Shown: positions 25,178-32,955 of the stretch, one piece after another
Numbering within the stretch: the first letter of the stretch is position 1
How the letters are laid out: each line of letters starts with the position of its first letter
Notes under the pieces: generated by a model
Databases searched by the model: none
Told to the model about the DNA's origin: nothing
The model's input: only the letters and a program-made list of their open reading frames with translations
Origin: Alloalcanivorax marinus
Lineage (GTDB): Bacteria; Pseudomonadota; Gammaproteobacteria; Pseudomonadales; Alcanivoracaceae
Length of the DNA: 64,000 nt
Direction: 5' to 3'
Assembly: GCF_016906305.1 (NCBI RefSeq)
Contig: NZ_JADDOL010000003.1
Location: forward strand, 124,001 to 188,000
Position numbers and translations under genes: made by a program

Positions 25178-26791
25178 ATGACGGAATTGCCCGCCGATCC
25201 CATTGGTGCCGCCTGGCTGGCACGGGCGTATGACGTCATGCCGCTGGGGGCCCTGGCGGTGGTGAGCCAGGTGGGTGGCCGTCGTAGCACCGAGGTGAAC
25301 GATGGCTTCCGGCTGGAAACCTATCCCGAGGCCATGCGGCCGCCGGCCAACTCGGCCGCGCATTTGCAGTTCCACCTGCGTCATGAGGTGCCGCACCTGG
25401 AGTTTCTCGCCCGTTTGTTCGAGCGCACCGGGCCCGGGTTTGTGCAGGCGTGGGTGGCGGCGGAGCCCACCGGCCAGTACGCCCGCCGCGCCGCCTTTCT
25501 GTACGAATGGTTGACGGACGAGGCGCTGGCGGTGCCCGAACGGCTGGGGGGCAACTACGTGGATGCTCTCGATGACAGCAAGTTGGTGGCGGCCTCCGCT
25601 GATCAGGTGGTCAAGAGCAAACGCTGGCGGGTCAACGATAACATGCTGGGTACGCGGCATTTTTGCCCCATGGTGGTCAAGACCGAGGCGCTGGCCCAGG
25701 CGGCGGGACTGGATGTGGGTGCGCTGTTTGGCGAGCTAACCGAGGAGTTCGGCGAGGACCTCCTGGTGCGCGCGGCGGTGTGGATGACCCTGCGGGAGAG
25801 CAAAGCCAGCTTTGCCATCGAGGGGGAGGCGGATCAGGTGGGGCGGGTACAGCGTTTCGCCGACGTCATGGCACGGCGCACCGGGGAGGGAAGCCTGCCT
25901 CTGGATGATGCGGGGCTGGCCGATCTGCAACGGGAGATTCTGGGCGAGAGAACCACCATCCAGCATTTTGGCGTTCGTCAGTCGCCGGTGTTTGTCGGCG
26001 AGGTGGTGCGCTACCAGGAAGTGGTGCATTACGTGGCGCCGCCGGATGATGCCGCTGCCGCGATGCTGCAAGGCCTGCGGGTGTTTCTGGAGCGGACCCG
26101 GGGCCAGTCTTCCACAATGCGCAGCGCGGTGGCGGCCTTCGGGTTTGTGTACATCCACCCGCTGGCCGATGGCAACGGCCGCGTGCATCGTTTCCTGATC
26201 AACGATGTTCTGCGCCGTGACGGCGTGATCCCGGACCCGGTGATCCTGCCGGTGTCCGCCGTGATCATGGATGACGCGGGTGAGAGGCGTGGCTACGACC
26301 GGGTGCTGGACGAGGTCTCCAAACCCCTGATGCAGGCCGTGCGCCAGCACGTCGAGTTCACGCCGACACAAACCACCTACCCGGATGGCGTGGTGTCCAA
26401 CCTGGTGTTCCATGGTACGAAGCAGGCCATGCCGCTTTGGCGTTATCCCGACCTGACGCCCCATGTGATTTTCCTGGCGGCGATTCTCCGTAGGACCTTG
26501 ACCGAGCAGATGCGCGTGGAATCCCGATACCTGCGCACTCACGCGCGGGCCCGTGCGGCGCTCAAGGAGGTGGTGGAGATGCCAGACCCTCAGGCCGATC
26601 GCCTGTTGCGTTCCATCGAGCAGAATGGCGGGCGACTCAGCAACGTCCTGGTCAAGGAAATGCCGGTGCTCAGGAAGGCCGGGGTATGGGAAGAACTCGT
26701 CGAGGCTGTTGCGCGAGTCTTTCAGGAAGAGGAGGCGACGGACGCCAGGGTGCTGGATCGGTATCGCCCGGAGAAGCCGGCTGGGAAGTAG
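25178..26791 (+). CDS. Fic-domain AMP-transferase, class II (self-inhibited)
   Basis: The 537-residue protein carries the Fic signature HPLADGNGRVHR at residues 327-338, with catalytic His327. An inhibitory SFAIEG motif ((S/T)xxxE(G/N)) lies upstream at 211-216, which makes it a class II Fic protein with an N-terminal autoinhibitory helix. The C-terminal part (about 440-537) is helical and may be a winged-helix or target-binding region. Fic proteins usually AMPylate hydroxyl side chains of protein targets. The ATG at 25178 follows CGGAGG. The gene stands alone with a repeated motif in its promoter, and its target is unknown. Confidence 0.92.
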   Translation: MTELPADPIGAAWLARAYDVMPLGALAVVSQVGGRRSTEVNDGFRLETYPEAMRPPANSAAHLQFHLRHEVPHLEFLARLFERTGPGFVQAWVAAEPTGQYARRAAFLYEWLTDEALAVPERLGGNYVDALDDSKLVAASADQVVKSKRWRVNDNMLGTRHFCPMVVKTEALAQAAGLDVGALFGELTEEFGEDLLVRAAVWMTLRESKASFAIEGEADQVGRVQRFADVMARRTGEGSLPLDDAGLADLQREILGERTTIQHFGVRQSPVFVGEVVRYQEVVHYVAPPDDAAAAMLQGLRVFLERTRGQSSTMRSAVAAFGFVYIHPLADGNGRVHRFLINDVLRRDGVIPDPVILPVSAVIMDDAGERRGYDRVLDEVSKPLMQAVRQHVEFTPTQTTYPDGVVSNLVFHGTKQAMPLWRYPDLTPHVIFLAAILRRTLTEQMRVESRYLRTHARARAALKEVVEMPDPQADRLLRSIEQNGGRLSNVLVKEMPVLRKAGVWEELVEAVARVFQEEEATDARVLDRYRPEKPAGK

Positions 26792-26819
26792 TATCCATCC
26801 CCAGCGTTTCATTTCCCTC

Positions 26820-26834
26820 TATATCATTGGTATA
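26820..26834. promoter_or_regulatory. Probable auto-operator of the second TetR regulator
   Basis: TATATCATTGGTATA is a near-palindrome 19 bp before the TetR start. It matches TGTATCGTTGATACA (28468-28482) at 11 of 15 positions, the perfect palindrome in front of the neighbouring epimerase gene. It would place the regulator on its own promoter. Confidence 0.5.
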
Positions 26835-26853
26835 TTCCGCTCGTGTCGGCGCG

Positions 26854-27438
26854 ATGGTCGACGTAAAAGCCAGAGAGAGCATTTTGAGTTCAAGTACGGA
26901 AGACGCAATCCTGAGCGCCGCGGCCGAGGTGCTTGAGCGCGGTGGGGTGGCGGCGTTGACCACGCGCGCGGTCTGCGAAGCGGCGGGGGTGAAGTCGCCG
27001 ACGCTGTATCACTACTTCGGGGACAAGGACGGGTTGGCGTCCGCTTTGGTGCGTCGCGGTTGGACGGAGTTCATGGCGCGCAAGCGAGCCGCGCCGGATA
27101 CCGATGATCCCATGGCGCTGCTGCGTAACGGCTGGGACCAGGCGGTGGACTTCGCGTTGAAGCGACCGGCGCTGCACGCGCTGTATGCGGCGCAATTGCG
27201 AATACAGCCGGAATTGGCGAACGAAGCCTACGCGCTTATGCGCGGACGGGTTCAACGTCTGGTGGACCGGGGCGTCTTCAAGGTCGCGGTGGACGAAGCC
27301 GCCCGCGCGGTCTGGGCCGGCTGCAACGGGGTGCTGGCGTTGACGGGCCGGGGCTTGTCGCGGCGGGAGATCGAGGCCACCAGCGATCTGCTCTTCGATG
27401 CGGTGGTGGCCCATCTGAGCGTGGCGAACCGGAGTTGA
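26854..27438 (+). CDS. TetR/AcrR-family regulator
   Basis: The 194-residue protein has a TetR helix-turn-helix: EDAILSAAAEVLERGGVAAL, TRAVCEAAGVKSPTLYHYFG, then DKDGLASALVRRGW. The C-terminal domain includes WDQAVDFALKRPALHALYAAQ. Start is ATG 26854, with a TTG at 26884 after AGAGAGC as an alternative. It is convergent with the NAD-dependent epimerase gene, whose promoter carries two palindromes related to the one before this gene, so it probably represses both itself and the epimerase. The ligand is unknown. Confidence 0.9.
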   Translation: MVDVKARESILSSSTEDAILSAAAEVLERGGVAALTTRAVCEAAGVKSPTLYHYFGDKDGLASALVRRGWTEFMARKRAAPDTDDPMALLRNGWDQAVDFALKRPALHALYAAQLRIQPELANEAYALMRGRVQRLVDRGVFKVAVDEAARAVWAGCNGVLALTGRGLSRREIEATSDLLFDAVVAHLSVANRS

Positions 27439-27472
27439 CGGCCACGCCCGGCGGCGCGAGAGGCTTCTTTTC

Positions 27473-28456
27473 TCAGGTTGACTGCATGGCGGCCAGGCCC
27501 TGTTCCCAGGAGACGATGGGGCGGTAGCCCAGTTCCCGTTCGGCCTTGTCGATGTTGAGCGTGAAGGGCTGGCCGATCAGGCGCAGCATTTGGCGGGTAA
27601 TGGGCGGTTCGCCAGGCCGTTTGAAAACCCGCCACGCCCACTCCATGCATTGCGCCAACCGCCAGGCCACGGGAAGCGGTACGGAGGCCTTTGGCGGGTC
27701 GATACCCCGGGACCGCAGCAAGGCGGTCATCACCTCGCGCAAGGTGCCGTCGCGGCCGTCGCTGATGAAATAGGCCTGGCCGCCCGTGCCGCGTTCCAAG
27801 GCGAGCATGGCAGCGTGGCAGACGTTGTCCACATGGGCGGTCGACATGGCTTGGGAGCCGTCGCCCACCCAGCGGAATTGGCCTGCCCGCACGTTCTCGA
27901 CCATCTTATCCAGCGTTGGCATCCCTTGCCCCCAGACCATCGGCGGTCTGATGACGACGGTCTCGAAACGGCCAGGGTCGTTGGCGTCCAGCACCAGGGC
28001 CTCGGCGCGTGCCTTGGAGGCGCTGTAGGCTGCCCAGGGTCGCTCCTGGCGCGGCAACGATTCGTCGGCGCGCATCATGGGCTGCATGTCGCCCATCACC
28101 ACGGCCGCCGCGCCCACTTGCACGAAACGACGAACGCTGGCGGTGGCGGCCGCGGCCTCCAGCAGGTTCCGCGTGCCCTGGACGTTCGCCCGCTCGAACT
28201 CGTCCTTGCCGCCCCATAGCTTAAAGACCGCAGCCACATGAATAACGGCGTCGCAACCCTCCAAGGCTCGCTTCAATGCCTGCGGATCGTCGAGATCCCC
28301 GGAGGCGGCCTCGGCGCCCAGTGCGGCCACGCGTTGCGCGGCGGAGGGGGACCGGGCCAGGGCGCGAACCTCCCAACCCTGACTCTTCATACGTTGGATT
28401 AAGCGGCCACCGACGAAACCCGAACCGCCGGTGACGAGAGCTTTTCGTGTATTCAT
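27473..28456 (-). CDS. NAD(P)-dependent epimerase/dehydratase (extended SDR)
   Basis: The 327-residue protein begins with the Rossmann glycine motif VTGGSGFVGGRLI and has the catalytic Tyr144-x3-Lys148 in WAAYSASKARAE, so it is an active extended short-chain dehydrogenase. The segments VIRPPMVWGQGMPTLDKM and FRWVGDGSQAMSTAHVDNVC resemble 3-beta-hydroxysteroid dehydrogenase or dihydroflavonol reductase-like members. The substrate is probably a hydroxy/keto compound. The start ATG 28456 follows CAGGGGCGC. The promoter carries two tandem 15-bp palindromes likely bound by the convergent TetR regulator. Confidence 0.9.
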   Translation of the reverse strand: MNTRKALVTGGSGFVGGRLIQRMKSQGWEVRALARSPSAAQRVAALGAEAASGDLDDPQALKRALEGCDAVIHVAAVFKLWGGKDEFERANVQGTRNLLEAAAATASVRRFVQVGAAAVVMGDMQPMMRADESLPRQERPWAAYSASKARAEALVLDANDPGRFETVVIRPPMVWGQGMPTLDKMVENVRAGQFRWVGDGSQAMSTAHVDNVCHAAMLALERGTGGQAYFISDGRDGTLREVMTALLRSRGIDPPKASVPLPVAWRLAQCMEWAWRVFKRPGEPPITRQMLRLIGQPFTLNIDKAERELGYRPIVSWEQGLAAMQST

Positions 28457-28467
28457 GATTGCGCCCC

Positions 28468-28504
28468 TGTATCGTTGATACACATAAAATATATCGCCGA
28501 TACA
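28468..28504. promoter_or_regulatory. Two tandem palindromes in the epimerase promoter
   Basis: TGTATCGTTGATACA (28468-28482) is a perfect inverted repeat apart from its three central bases. TATATCGCCGATACA (28490-28504) is a near-copy 22 bp away. Both resemble the site at 26820-26834 before the neighbouring TetR gene. They lie 12-48 bp upstream of the epimerase start codon, where repressor binding would block transcription. Confidence 0.6.
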
Positions 28505-28586
28505 TTGGCTGTCAATCGCAAGGACGCCCTGACCAAAGTGCGGGCCTTACCGCCGGTGGCGAGCGGGTCGGCAAGGGCCGCCAGGT

Positions 28587-29009
28587 TCAGCGGCGGGCGA
28601 ACACTTCTTTGCCCATTAGTACATCCAGGCGATGTACATGGGCCGGGCGCGCCAGGATGGCGTTCATCCGTTGCAGGTCGCGGAAGATGTCGCCGCCGCC
28701 GCCTTCCACGTGGGCCTGGCGGCCGGCCCGGTCGGGAAACACCTCGAAGATGCCGAACACCCGTTGCGAGTACCGCACCGCATACCAGGGGCCGGTGGCC
28801 GGCTCGTCGCGGACGCAGCCGAGGATGTCCTCCAGCATGCGCTGCACCTCCTGCTCCTTGTCGGGCAGCGCTTCGATGTGAATGTAGAAGGCTTTGCGGC
28901 CTTCTGCTCCCTCTTCGCCGGAGACTTCCACGCCCCGGTGCGGGCGGGTGAGGTCGGTGGTGGCGGGTTCGGGCGTGGGGCCGGGTTGGCGTGGGGTCTT
29001 GTCGGTCAT
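28587..29009 (-). CDS. Antibiotic biosynthesis monooxygenase (ABM)-domain protein
   Basis: The 140-residue protein has an unstructured Pro/Thr-rich N-terminus (about 1-38) followed by a ferredoxin-like ABM domain: FYIHIEALPDKEQEVQRMLED, GPWYAVRYSQRVFGIFEVFPD, and RDLQRMNAILARPAHVHRLDVL. Such small dimeric proteins act as cofactor-free quinol oxygenases or are simply stress-linked. GGAGGTGA lies just before the ATG, a near-perfect ribosome site. It is divergent from the AraC gene at 29141 and upstream of the epimerase on the same strand, but the operator region separates those two units. Confidence 0.82.
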   Translation of the reverse strand: MTDKTPRQPGPTPEPATTDLTRPHRGVEVSGEEGAEGRKAFYIHIEALPDKEQEVQRMLEDILGCVRDEPATGPWYAVRYSQRVFGIFEVFPDRAGRQAHVEGGGGDIFRDLQRMNAILARPAHVHRLDVLMGKEVFARR

Positions 29010-29140
29010 GGTTCACCTCCTTTGCTGAGGCTTCCACGGTAGCGGTGGGGCTCCGCCGGGCGGTGCCTGAAGCGCGCTATGGTTTGCCTGATTGTGCCGA
29101 CCGGGCTGTACCGGGGGGCATGCCTGGATAACAATGGGCC

Positions 29141-30037
29141 ATGTCCGATGCTCTGTGCCAGGCGGTGCGCCGCTACACCCGATTGCAGGCCAATACGGCG
29201 GGGATCGCCTCCACGCCGGTGCCCGGCCTGTTCCTGGTGTCGGGCGAGCGTCCCGGCGCGCTGGAGCATGCCATCAGCAAGCCACTGGTGTGCCTGGTGC
29301 TGCAGGGCAGCAAGCGGGTCACCATCGGCCCGCGCACTTTCACCTTCGCCGCTGGCGATTCCATGATCGTCACCGCCAACGTGCCCACCGTCAGCCGTAT
29401 CCGCGAGGCCAGCGCCACCCGCCCGTACCTGGCAGTGGCGTTGGATCTGGACCCGACGGTGATCGCCGAGCTGGATATGACCCTGGGTGCTCACGAGGCG
29501 TCGAAAGAGCCGGCCTTTGATGACGCCGAGGTTCAGCTCCGGGACGCGGTGTGGCGGCTGGTGCGGTTGCTGGAACAGCCGCGCTCCCTGGCGGTGCTGG
29601 GCCCGTCGCTGGTCCGTGAGATCCATCACTGGCTGCTGCTGGGCCACCAGGGCCCGGCGATTCGTCATCTTGGCTTGCCGGAGAGCCGGGTGAGGCGTAT
29701 CGGCCGGGCCGTCGCCCTGCTGCGCCGGGACTACGCCCGGCCCCTGACCATCGAGCAGCTGGCCGAAGCGGCGGGCATGAGCCGCTCCGCCTTCCACCGG
29801 CATTTTCGCGCGGTGACCTCCCTGTCGCCGCTGCAATTCCAGAAGCAACTGCGCCTGATCGAGGCGCGCCGCCTGCTGATCTCGGAAGGCAAAAGCGCCA
29901 GCCGCGCCGCCTTCGAGGTGGGCTACGCCAGCGTGTCCCAGTTCACCCGGGAATACGCACGCCTCCACGGCCGCCCGCCGGTGCGGGATCGCAACGCGGT
30001 GGCGGAGCAGGGCGAGGCCGCCGCAGACTCAAAATGA
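29141..30037 (+). CDS. AraC-family regulator with AraC_N (PF06719-type) domain
   Basis: The 298-residue protein has an N-terminal cupin-like ligand domain (about 1-165; LVCLVLQGSKRVTIGPRTFTF) of the AraC_N type. Two C-terminal helix-turn-helix motifs follow: PLTIEQLAEAAGMSRSAFHRHF and ASRAAFEVGYASVSQFTREYAR, ending in GRPPVRD. Genes of this type usually control an adjacent divergent oxidoreductase or monooxygenase gene. The ABM-domain gene, divergent by 131 bp, is the likely target. Confidence 0.93.
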   Translation: MSDALCQAVRRYTRLQANTAGIASTPVPGLFLVSGERPGALEHAISKPLVCLVLQGSKRVTIGPRTFTFAAGDSMIVTANVPTVSRIREASATRPYLAVALDLDPTVIAELDMTLGAHEASKEPAFDDAEVQLRDAVWRLVRLLEQPRSLAVLGPSLVREIHHWLLLGHQGPAIRHLGLPESRVRRIGRAVALLRRDYARPLTIEQLAEAAGMSRSAFHRHFRAVTSLSPLQFQKQLRLIEARRLLISEGKSASRAAFEVGYASVSQFTREYARLHGRPPVRDRNAVAEQGEAAADSK

Positions 30038-30047
30038 CTGGATTTTG

Positions 30048-30175
30048 GGTGGGCAACAGGGCTGAAAGGCGTTCCGATGCCCGCCCCGATTTGCGTTTGC
30101 ACCCGGCGAGATCGCTGACAGGGATTGTCTCTCCTCGCTGACACCTTTTTCCGTTTTTGCCCACTGTTGCCCACC
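30048..30175. repeat. 128-bp segment bounded by a perfect 12-bp inverted repeat
   Basis: GGTGGGCAACAG at 30048-30059 and its exact complement CTGTTGCCCACC at 30164-30175 bound a non-coding segment downstream of the AraC gene. The interior shows the short direct repeat CGCTGACA. The arrangement could be a miniature element or a long-range terminator structure. No target duplication is seen. Confidence 0.35.
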
Positions 30176-30240
30176 GCGTGCCAGAGCGATGCTTGCCGTC
30201 GACACCTGTTCCCGTCGAGGGCGATCAAGCAACGTCGGAT

Positions 30241-30297
30241 ATTTGGAAAGTAATGAATTATCGTAGTTAAACTACGTTTAAGTGAGGTTTTCCAAAT
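30241..30297. promoter_or_regulatory. Nested palindromes, probable AbiEi operator
   Basis: ATTTGGAAA (30241-30249) and TTTCCAAAT (30289-30297) form a 9-bp perfect inverted repeat. Between them is CGTAGTTAAACTACG (30262-30276), a 7-bp-arm palindrome with one central base. Known AbiEi antitoxins bind inverted repeats in their own promoter, and these sites lie 35-90 bp before the AbiEi start. Confidence 0.6.
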
Positions 30298-30332
30298 TGC
30301 TTAATATTTTGGAAAGGCGTATAAGTCGCAGT

Positions 30333-31070
30333 GTGACTACGCCAAAGCGAAATAAACTAAATGCGCTCTATACCCGGCTCCGGCCCGGCGCCCCGGTGAC
30401 CTCCGAGGATCTGGCCACGTTGGGGATCTCCGCTGATCTGGCGGTGCACTACGTGCGGGCCGGTTGGCTCACCCGGCTGGCCCGTGGGGTGTATCGTCGG
30501 CCCAACGATACCCTGGTGCTGGAGCCCTGCCTGGCGGTGTTGCAGCGCCGCCTTGAGGGCCTGCATGTGGGCGGCAAAACCGCTCTGGATTGGCATGGCG
30601 TGCGCCAGTACGTGGCCCGGCAGCCGGTGTTGCAGCTGTATGGGTGGCGGTCCGGCCATCTGCCGGCCTGGTTCACGGATCGCTTCCCCTCCGAGTACCA
30701 CCGCAAGCGTCTGTTTGAAGAAAAGCCCGATGCGCTACGACATGCGGGGCCTTTCCAGGGCGCCACGGAGGCGCCGCGGGTTTCCGCGCCGGAGCGCGCC
30801 TTGCTGGAGATGCTCAGCGAAGTGGGAGTGCGCCAGCCGCTGCAGGAGGCCCGCGAACTGGTGGCGAGCACTTACAGCCTGCGGGCCCGGGTACTGCAAG
30901 AGCTGCTGGAGCACTGCATCAGCGTCAAGACCGTACGGCTTTGCTTGCAGCTGGGCCGCGAGGGCGGTTTGCCCTGGGCGGCCAAGCTCGATGCCGACAA
31001 GCTGCCCACCGGCAGCGACCGGCCCTGGGTGTCCCGCTCCGAGGACGGCCTGCTGGTGATCAAGCCATGA
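30333..31070 (+). CDS. abiEi: AbiEi-family antitoxin of a type IV toxin-antitoxin system
   Basis: The 245-residue protein has the AbiEi N-terminal winged helix (KRNKLNALYTRLRPGAPVTS, EDLATLGISADLAVHYVRAG, WLTRLARGVYRRPND) followed by the antitoxin domain with GLHVGGKTALDWHGVRQYV and RVSAPERALLEMLSEVG. The N-terminal domain represses the operon and the C-terminal domain counteracts the toxin without binding it directly in the type IV mode. GTG 30333 gives the usual MTTPKRN-like N-terminus, and an in-frame GTG at 30282 lies inside the operator. It overlaps the toxin gene by ATGA. Confidence 0.9.
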   Translation: MTTPKRNKLNALYTRLRPGAPVTSEDLATLGISADLAVHYVRAGWLTRLARGVYRRPNDTLVLEPCLAVLQRRLEGLHVGGKTALDWHGVRQYVARQPVLQLYGWRSGHLPAWFTDRFPSEYHRKRLFEEKPDALRHAGPFQGATEAPRVSAPERALLEMLSEVGVRQPLQEARELVASTYSLRARVLQELLEHCISVKTVRLCLQLGREGGLPWAAKLDADKLPTGSDRPWVSRSEDGLLVIKP

Positions 31071-31987
31071 GGTCCGTTTACCTGGACACGGCCCGCCTGC
31101 TCACTCAAGTGGCGCCCCTGGTGTTCGTCGATGACACTTTTGCGTTGAAGGGCGGCACGGCCATCAATCTCTTCGTCCGTGACATGCCGCGCTTGTCGGT
31201 GGATCTTGATTTGGTCTTTGTGGACCACACCGTTCCTCGCAAGCAGGCGCTGGAAACGATCAACGAGTCAGTTCGCCAGATGACGGAGCGTCTAAAAAGG
31301 CAGGGGTTGGAAGTGCATAGCCCGGAATCGGCGGTCGGTGAAACCAAGCTGATGGCGCGGCGCGGGTCCATCGAAGTGAAAGTGGAGACCAACTTCGTGA
31401 TGCGCGGCACGGTGCATCCCGTGCAGCAGGCGTCACTGACCGCCGCCGCCAGCGACGCGCTGCTCGCCGACCTGGATGTTCCGATGGTGTCGCTTGAAGA
31501 CCTTTACGCGGGCAAGCTGGTCGCAGCCCTGGATCGCCAGCACCCACGGGATCTGTTCGATGTGATGCAACTCTTCGACCATGAAGGGATCACGCCGGGG
31601 ATCCGGCGGGCCTTTGTGGTGTATCTGGCGAGCAACAACCGGCCGCTTCATGAGGTGCTGTTTCCACGGTTCCGGGACATCCGGCACGACCATACCCATA
31701 ACTTCGAGGGCATGACCGCCGAGCCGGTCGCACTGGAGGCATTGCTGGCAACCCGCGAGCGTTTGGCCCGGGAACTTCAGCGAGGGCTGGACGAGGATGA
31801 ACGGCGTTTTCTGCTGTCTCTGGTGTCCGCCGAGCCCAATTGGTCTCTGCTGGGCATCGATCACCTGGACCAGCTGCCGGCTCTGCGCTGGAAGCTCCAG
31901 AATCTGGTGAAGCTGAAAGAGAATAATCCAAAAAAATTTACCGAACAGACGGAGGCGTTGGCGGAGCGGCTGAACGCCATCCCCTAA
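31067..31987 (+). CDS. abiEii: AbiEii-family nucleotidyltransferase toxin
   Basis: The 306-residue protein has the DUF1814/AbiEii nucleotidyltransferase core: FALKGGTAINLFVRDMPRLS and VDLDLVF, that is, a GG motif followed by a DxD metal site. The conserved MVSLEDLYAGKLVAALDRQHPRDLFDV supplies further catalytic residues. Such toxins transfer nucleotides to tRNA acceptor ends and halt growth, giving abortive phage resistance. All core motifs are intact. Its ATG overlaps the antitoxin stop (ATGA), indicating translational coupling. Confidence 0.92.
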   Translation: MRSVYLDTARLLTQVAPLVFVDDTFALKGGTAINLFVRDMPRLSVDLDLVFVDHTVPRKQALETINESVRQMTERLKRQGLEVHSPESAVGETKLMARRGSIEVKVETNFVMRGTVHPVQQASLTAAASDALLADLDVPMVSLEDLYAGKLVAALDRQHPRDLFDVMQLFDHEGITPGIRRAFVVYLASNNRPLHEVLFPRFRDIRHDHTHNFEGMTAEPVALEALLATRERLARELQRGLDEDERRFLLSLVSAEPNWSLLGIDHLDQLPALRWKLQNLVKLKENNPKKFTEQTEALAERLNAIP

Positions 31988-32025
31988 TGCGAAGACACAA
32001 ACTCCGCGCCCTCATGGGCCGTCGG

Positions 32026-32892
32026 TCAGTGGGCGGCGCCGTCGTCCTCGTCCGGCCGGGCCCGGCGGAGGCGTTCCTGTTCTTCCTCGAAGGCGGCTTT
32101 GATTTCGGCGAGCACGTCGTCCACGTTGGCGGCCTGACCGGCGTCCTGGAATTCGCCGGTGAGGGGCGTGTCCGGGTGCAGCTCGCCGGCTTCGTAGAGC
32201 GCCCAGATTTCCTCGCCGTAGCGGCTGTCGAGCAGGGCCGGGGCGAATTGGCCGTAGTAGCGGGTCATGTTGTGGACGTCACGCAACAGGAAGGTCTTGG
32301 CGTGGTTGTTGGCGGCGGCGTTGACCGCCTGGGGCAGGTCGATGATCACCGGGCCGTAGGCGTCGAGCAGCACGTTGAATTCCGACAGATCGCCGTGCAC
32401 CAGCCCGGCGCACAGCATGCGTACCACGTAGCGCATCATCTGGGCGTGGTCTTCCAGGGCCTGTTCCTCGGAGGGCATCACATCGCACAGCCGGGGCGCC
32501 ACGTCGCCCTGGTCGTCGGTGATCAGCTCCATCAGCAGCACGCCCTCCAGCATGTCGTAGGGGCGCGGCACCCGCACCCCGGCGTCGGCGAGCCGGCGCA
32601 GGGCCTCCACCTCGGCGGTCTGCCAGATTTTTTCCTGCTGGTCGCGGCCGAAGCGGGAGCCCTTCTCCATGGCGCGGGCGCGTCGGGTGCTGCGCACCTT
32701 GCGCCCTTCCTGGTAGTGCACCGCCTGTTTGAAGCCCCGCTGGGCGGCTTCTTTGTAAACCTTGGCGCATTGCACTTTGTCGCCGCAGCGCACCACGTAG
32801 ATGTCGGCTTCCTTGCCGCTCATCAGGCGGCTGATCACTTCGTCCACCAGGCCGTCGTCGACCAGGGGCTGTAGGCGTTTCGGGGTTTTCAT
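32026..32892 (-). CDS. RIO-type serine protein kinase
   Basis: The 288-residue protein has the RIO1-like kinase fold: SGKEADIYVVRCGDKVQCAK with ATP-binding Lys44, catalytic loop Asp168 in LVHGDLSEFNVL, and metal-binding Asp185 in VIIDLPQAV. RIO kinases of this size occur in Pseudomonas and relatives. Their bacterial targets are poorly known. The start ATG 32892 (MKTPKRLQPLVDD) is preferred, since an upstream frame adds 17 non-conserved residues. The C-terminus is very acidic. It lies 64 bp after the TRAP permease stop on the same strand. Confidence 0.92.
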   Translation of the reverse strand: MKTPKRLQPLVDDGLVDEVISRLMSGKEADIYVVRCGDKVQCAKVYKEAAQRGFKQAVHYQEGRKVRSTRRARAMEKGSRFGRDQQEKIWQTAEVEALRRLADAGVRVPRPYDMLEGVLLMELITDDQGDVAPRLCDVMPSEEQALEDHAQMMRYVVRMLCAGLVHGDLSEFNVLLDAYGPVIIDLPQAVNAAANNHAKTFLLRDVHNMTRYYGQFAPALLDSRYGEEIWALYEAGELHPDTPLTGEFQDAGQAANVDDVLAEIKAAFEEEQERLRRARPDEDDGAAH

Positions 32893-32955
32893 GCCGCCCT
32901 TATACGCTATTCGCCGGGCCCCGGCATCCCGGCCGACATCCACGAGAGGCGCCGT

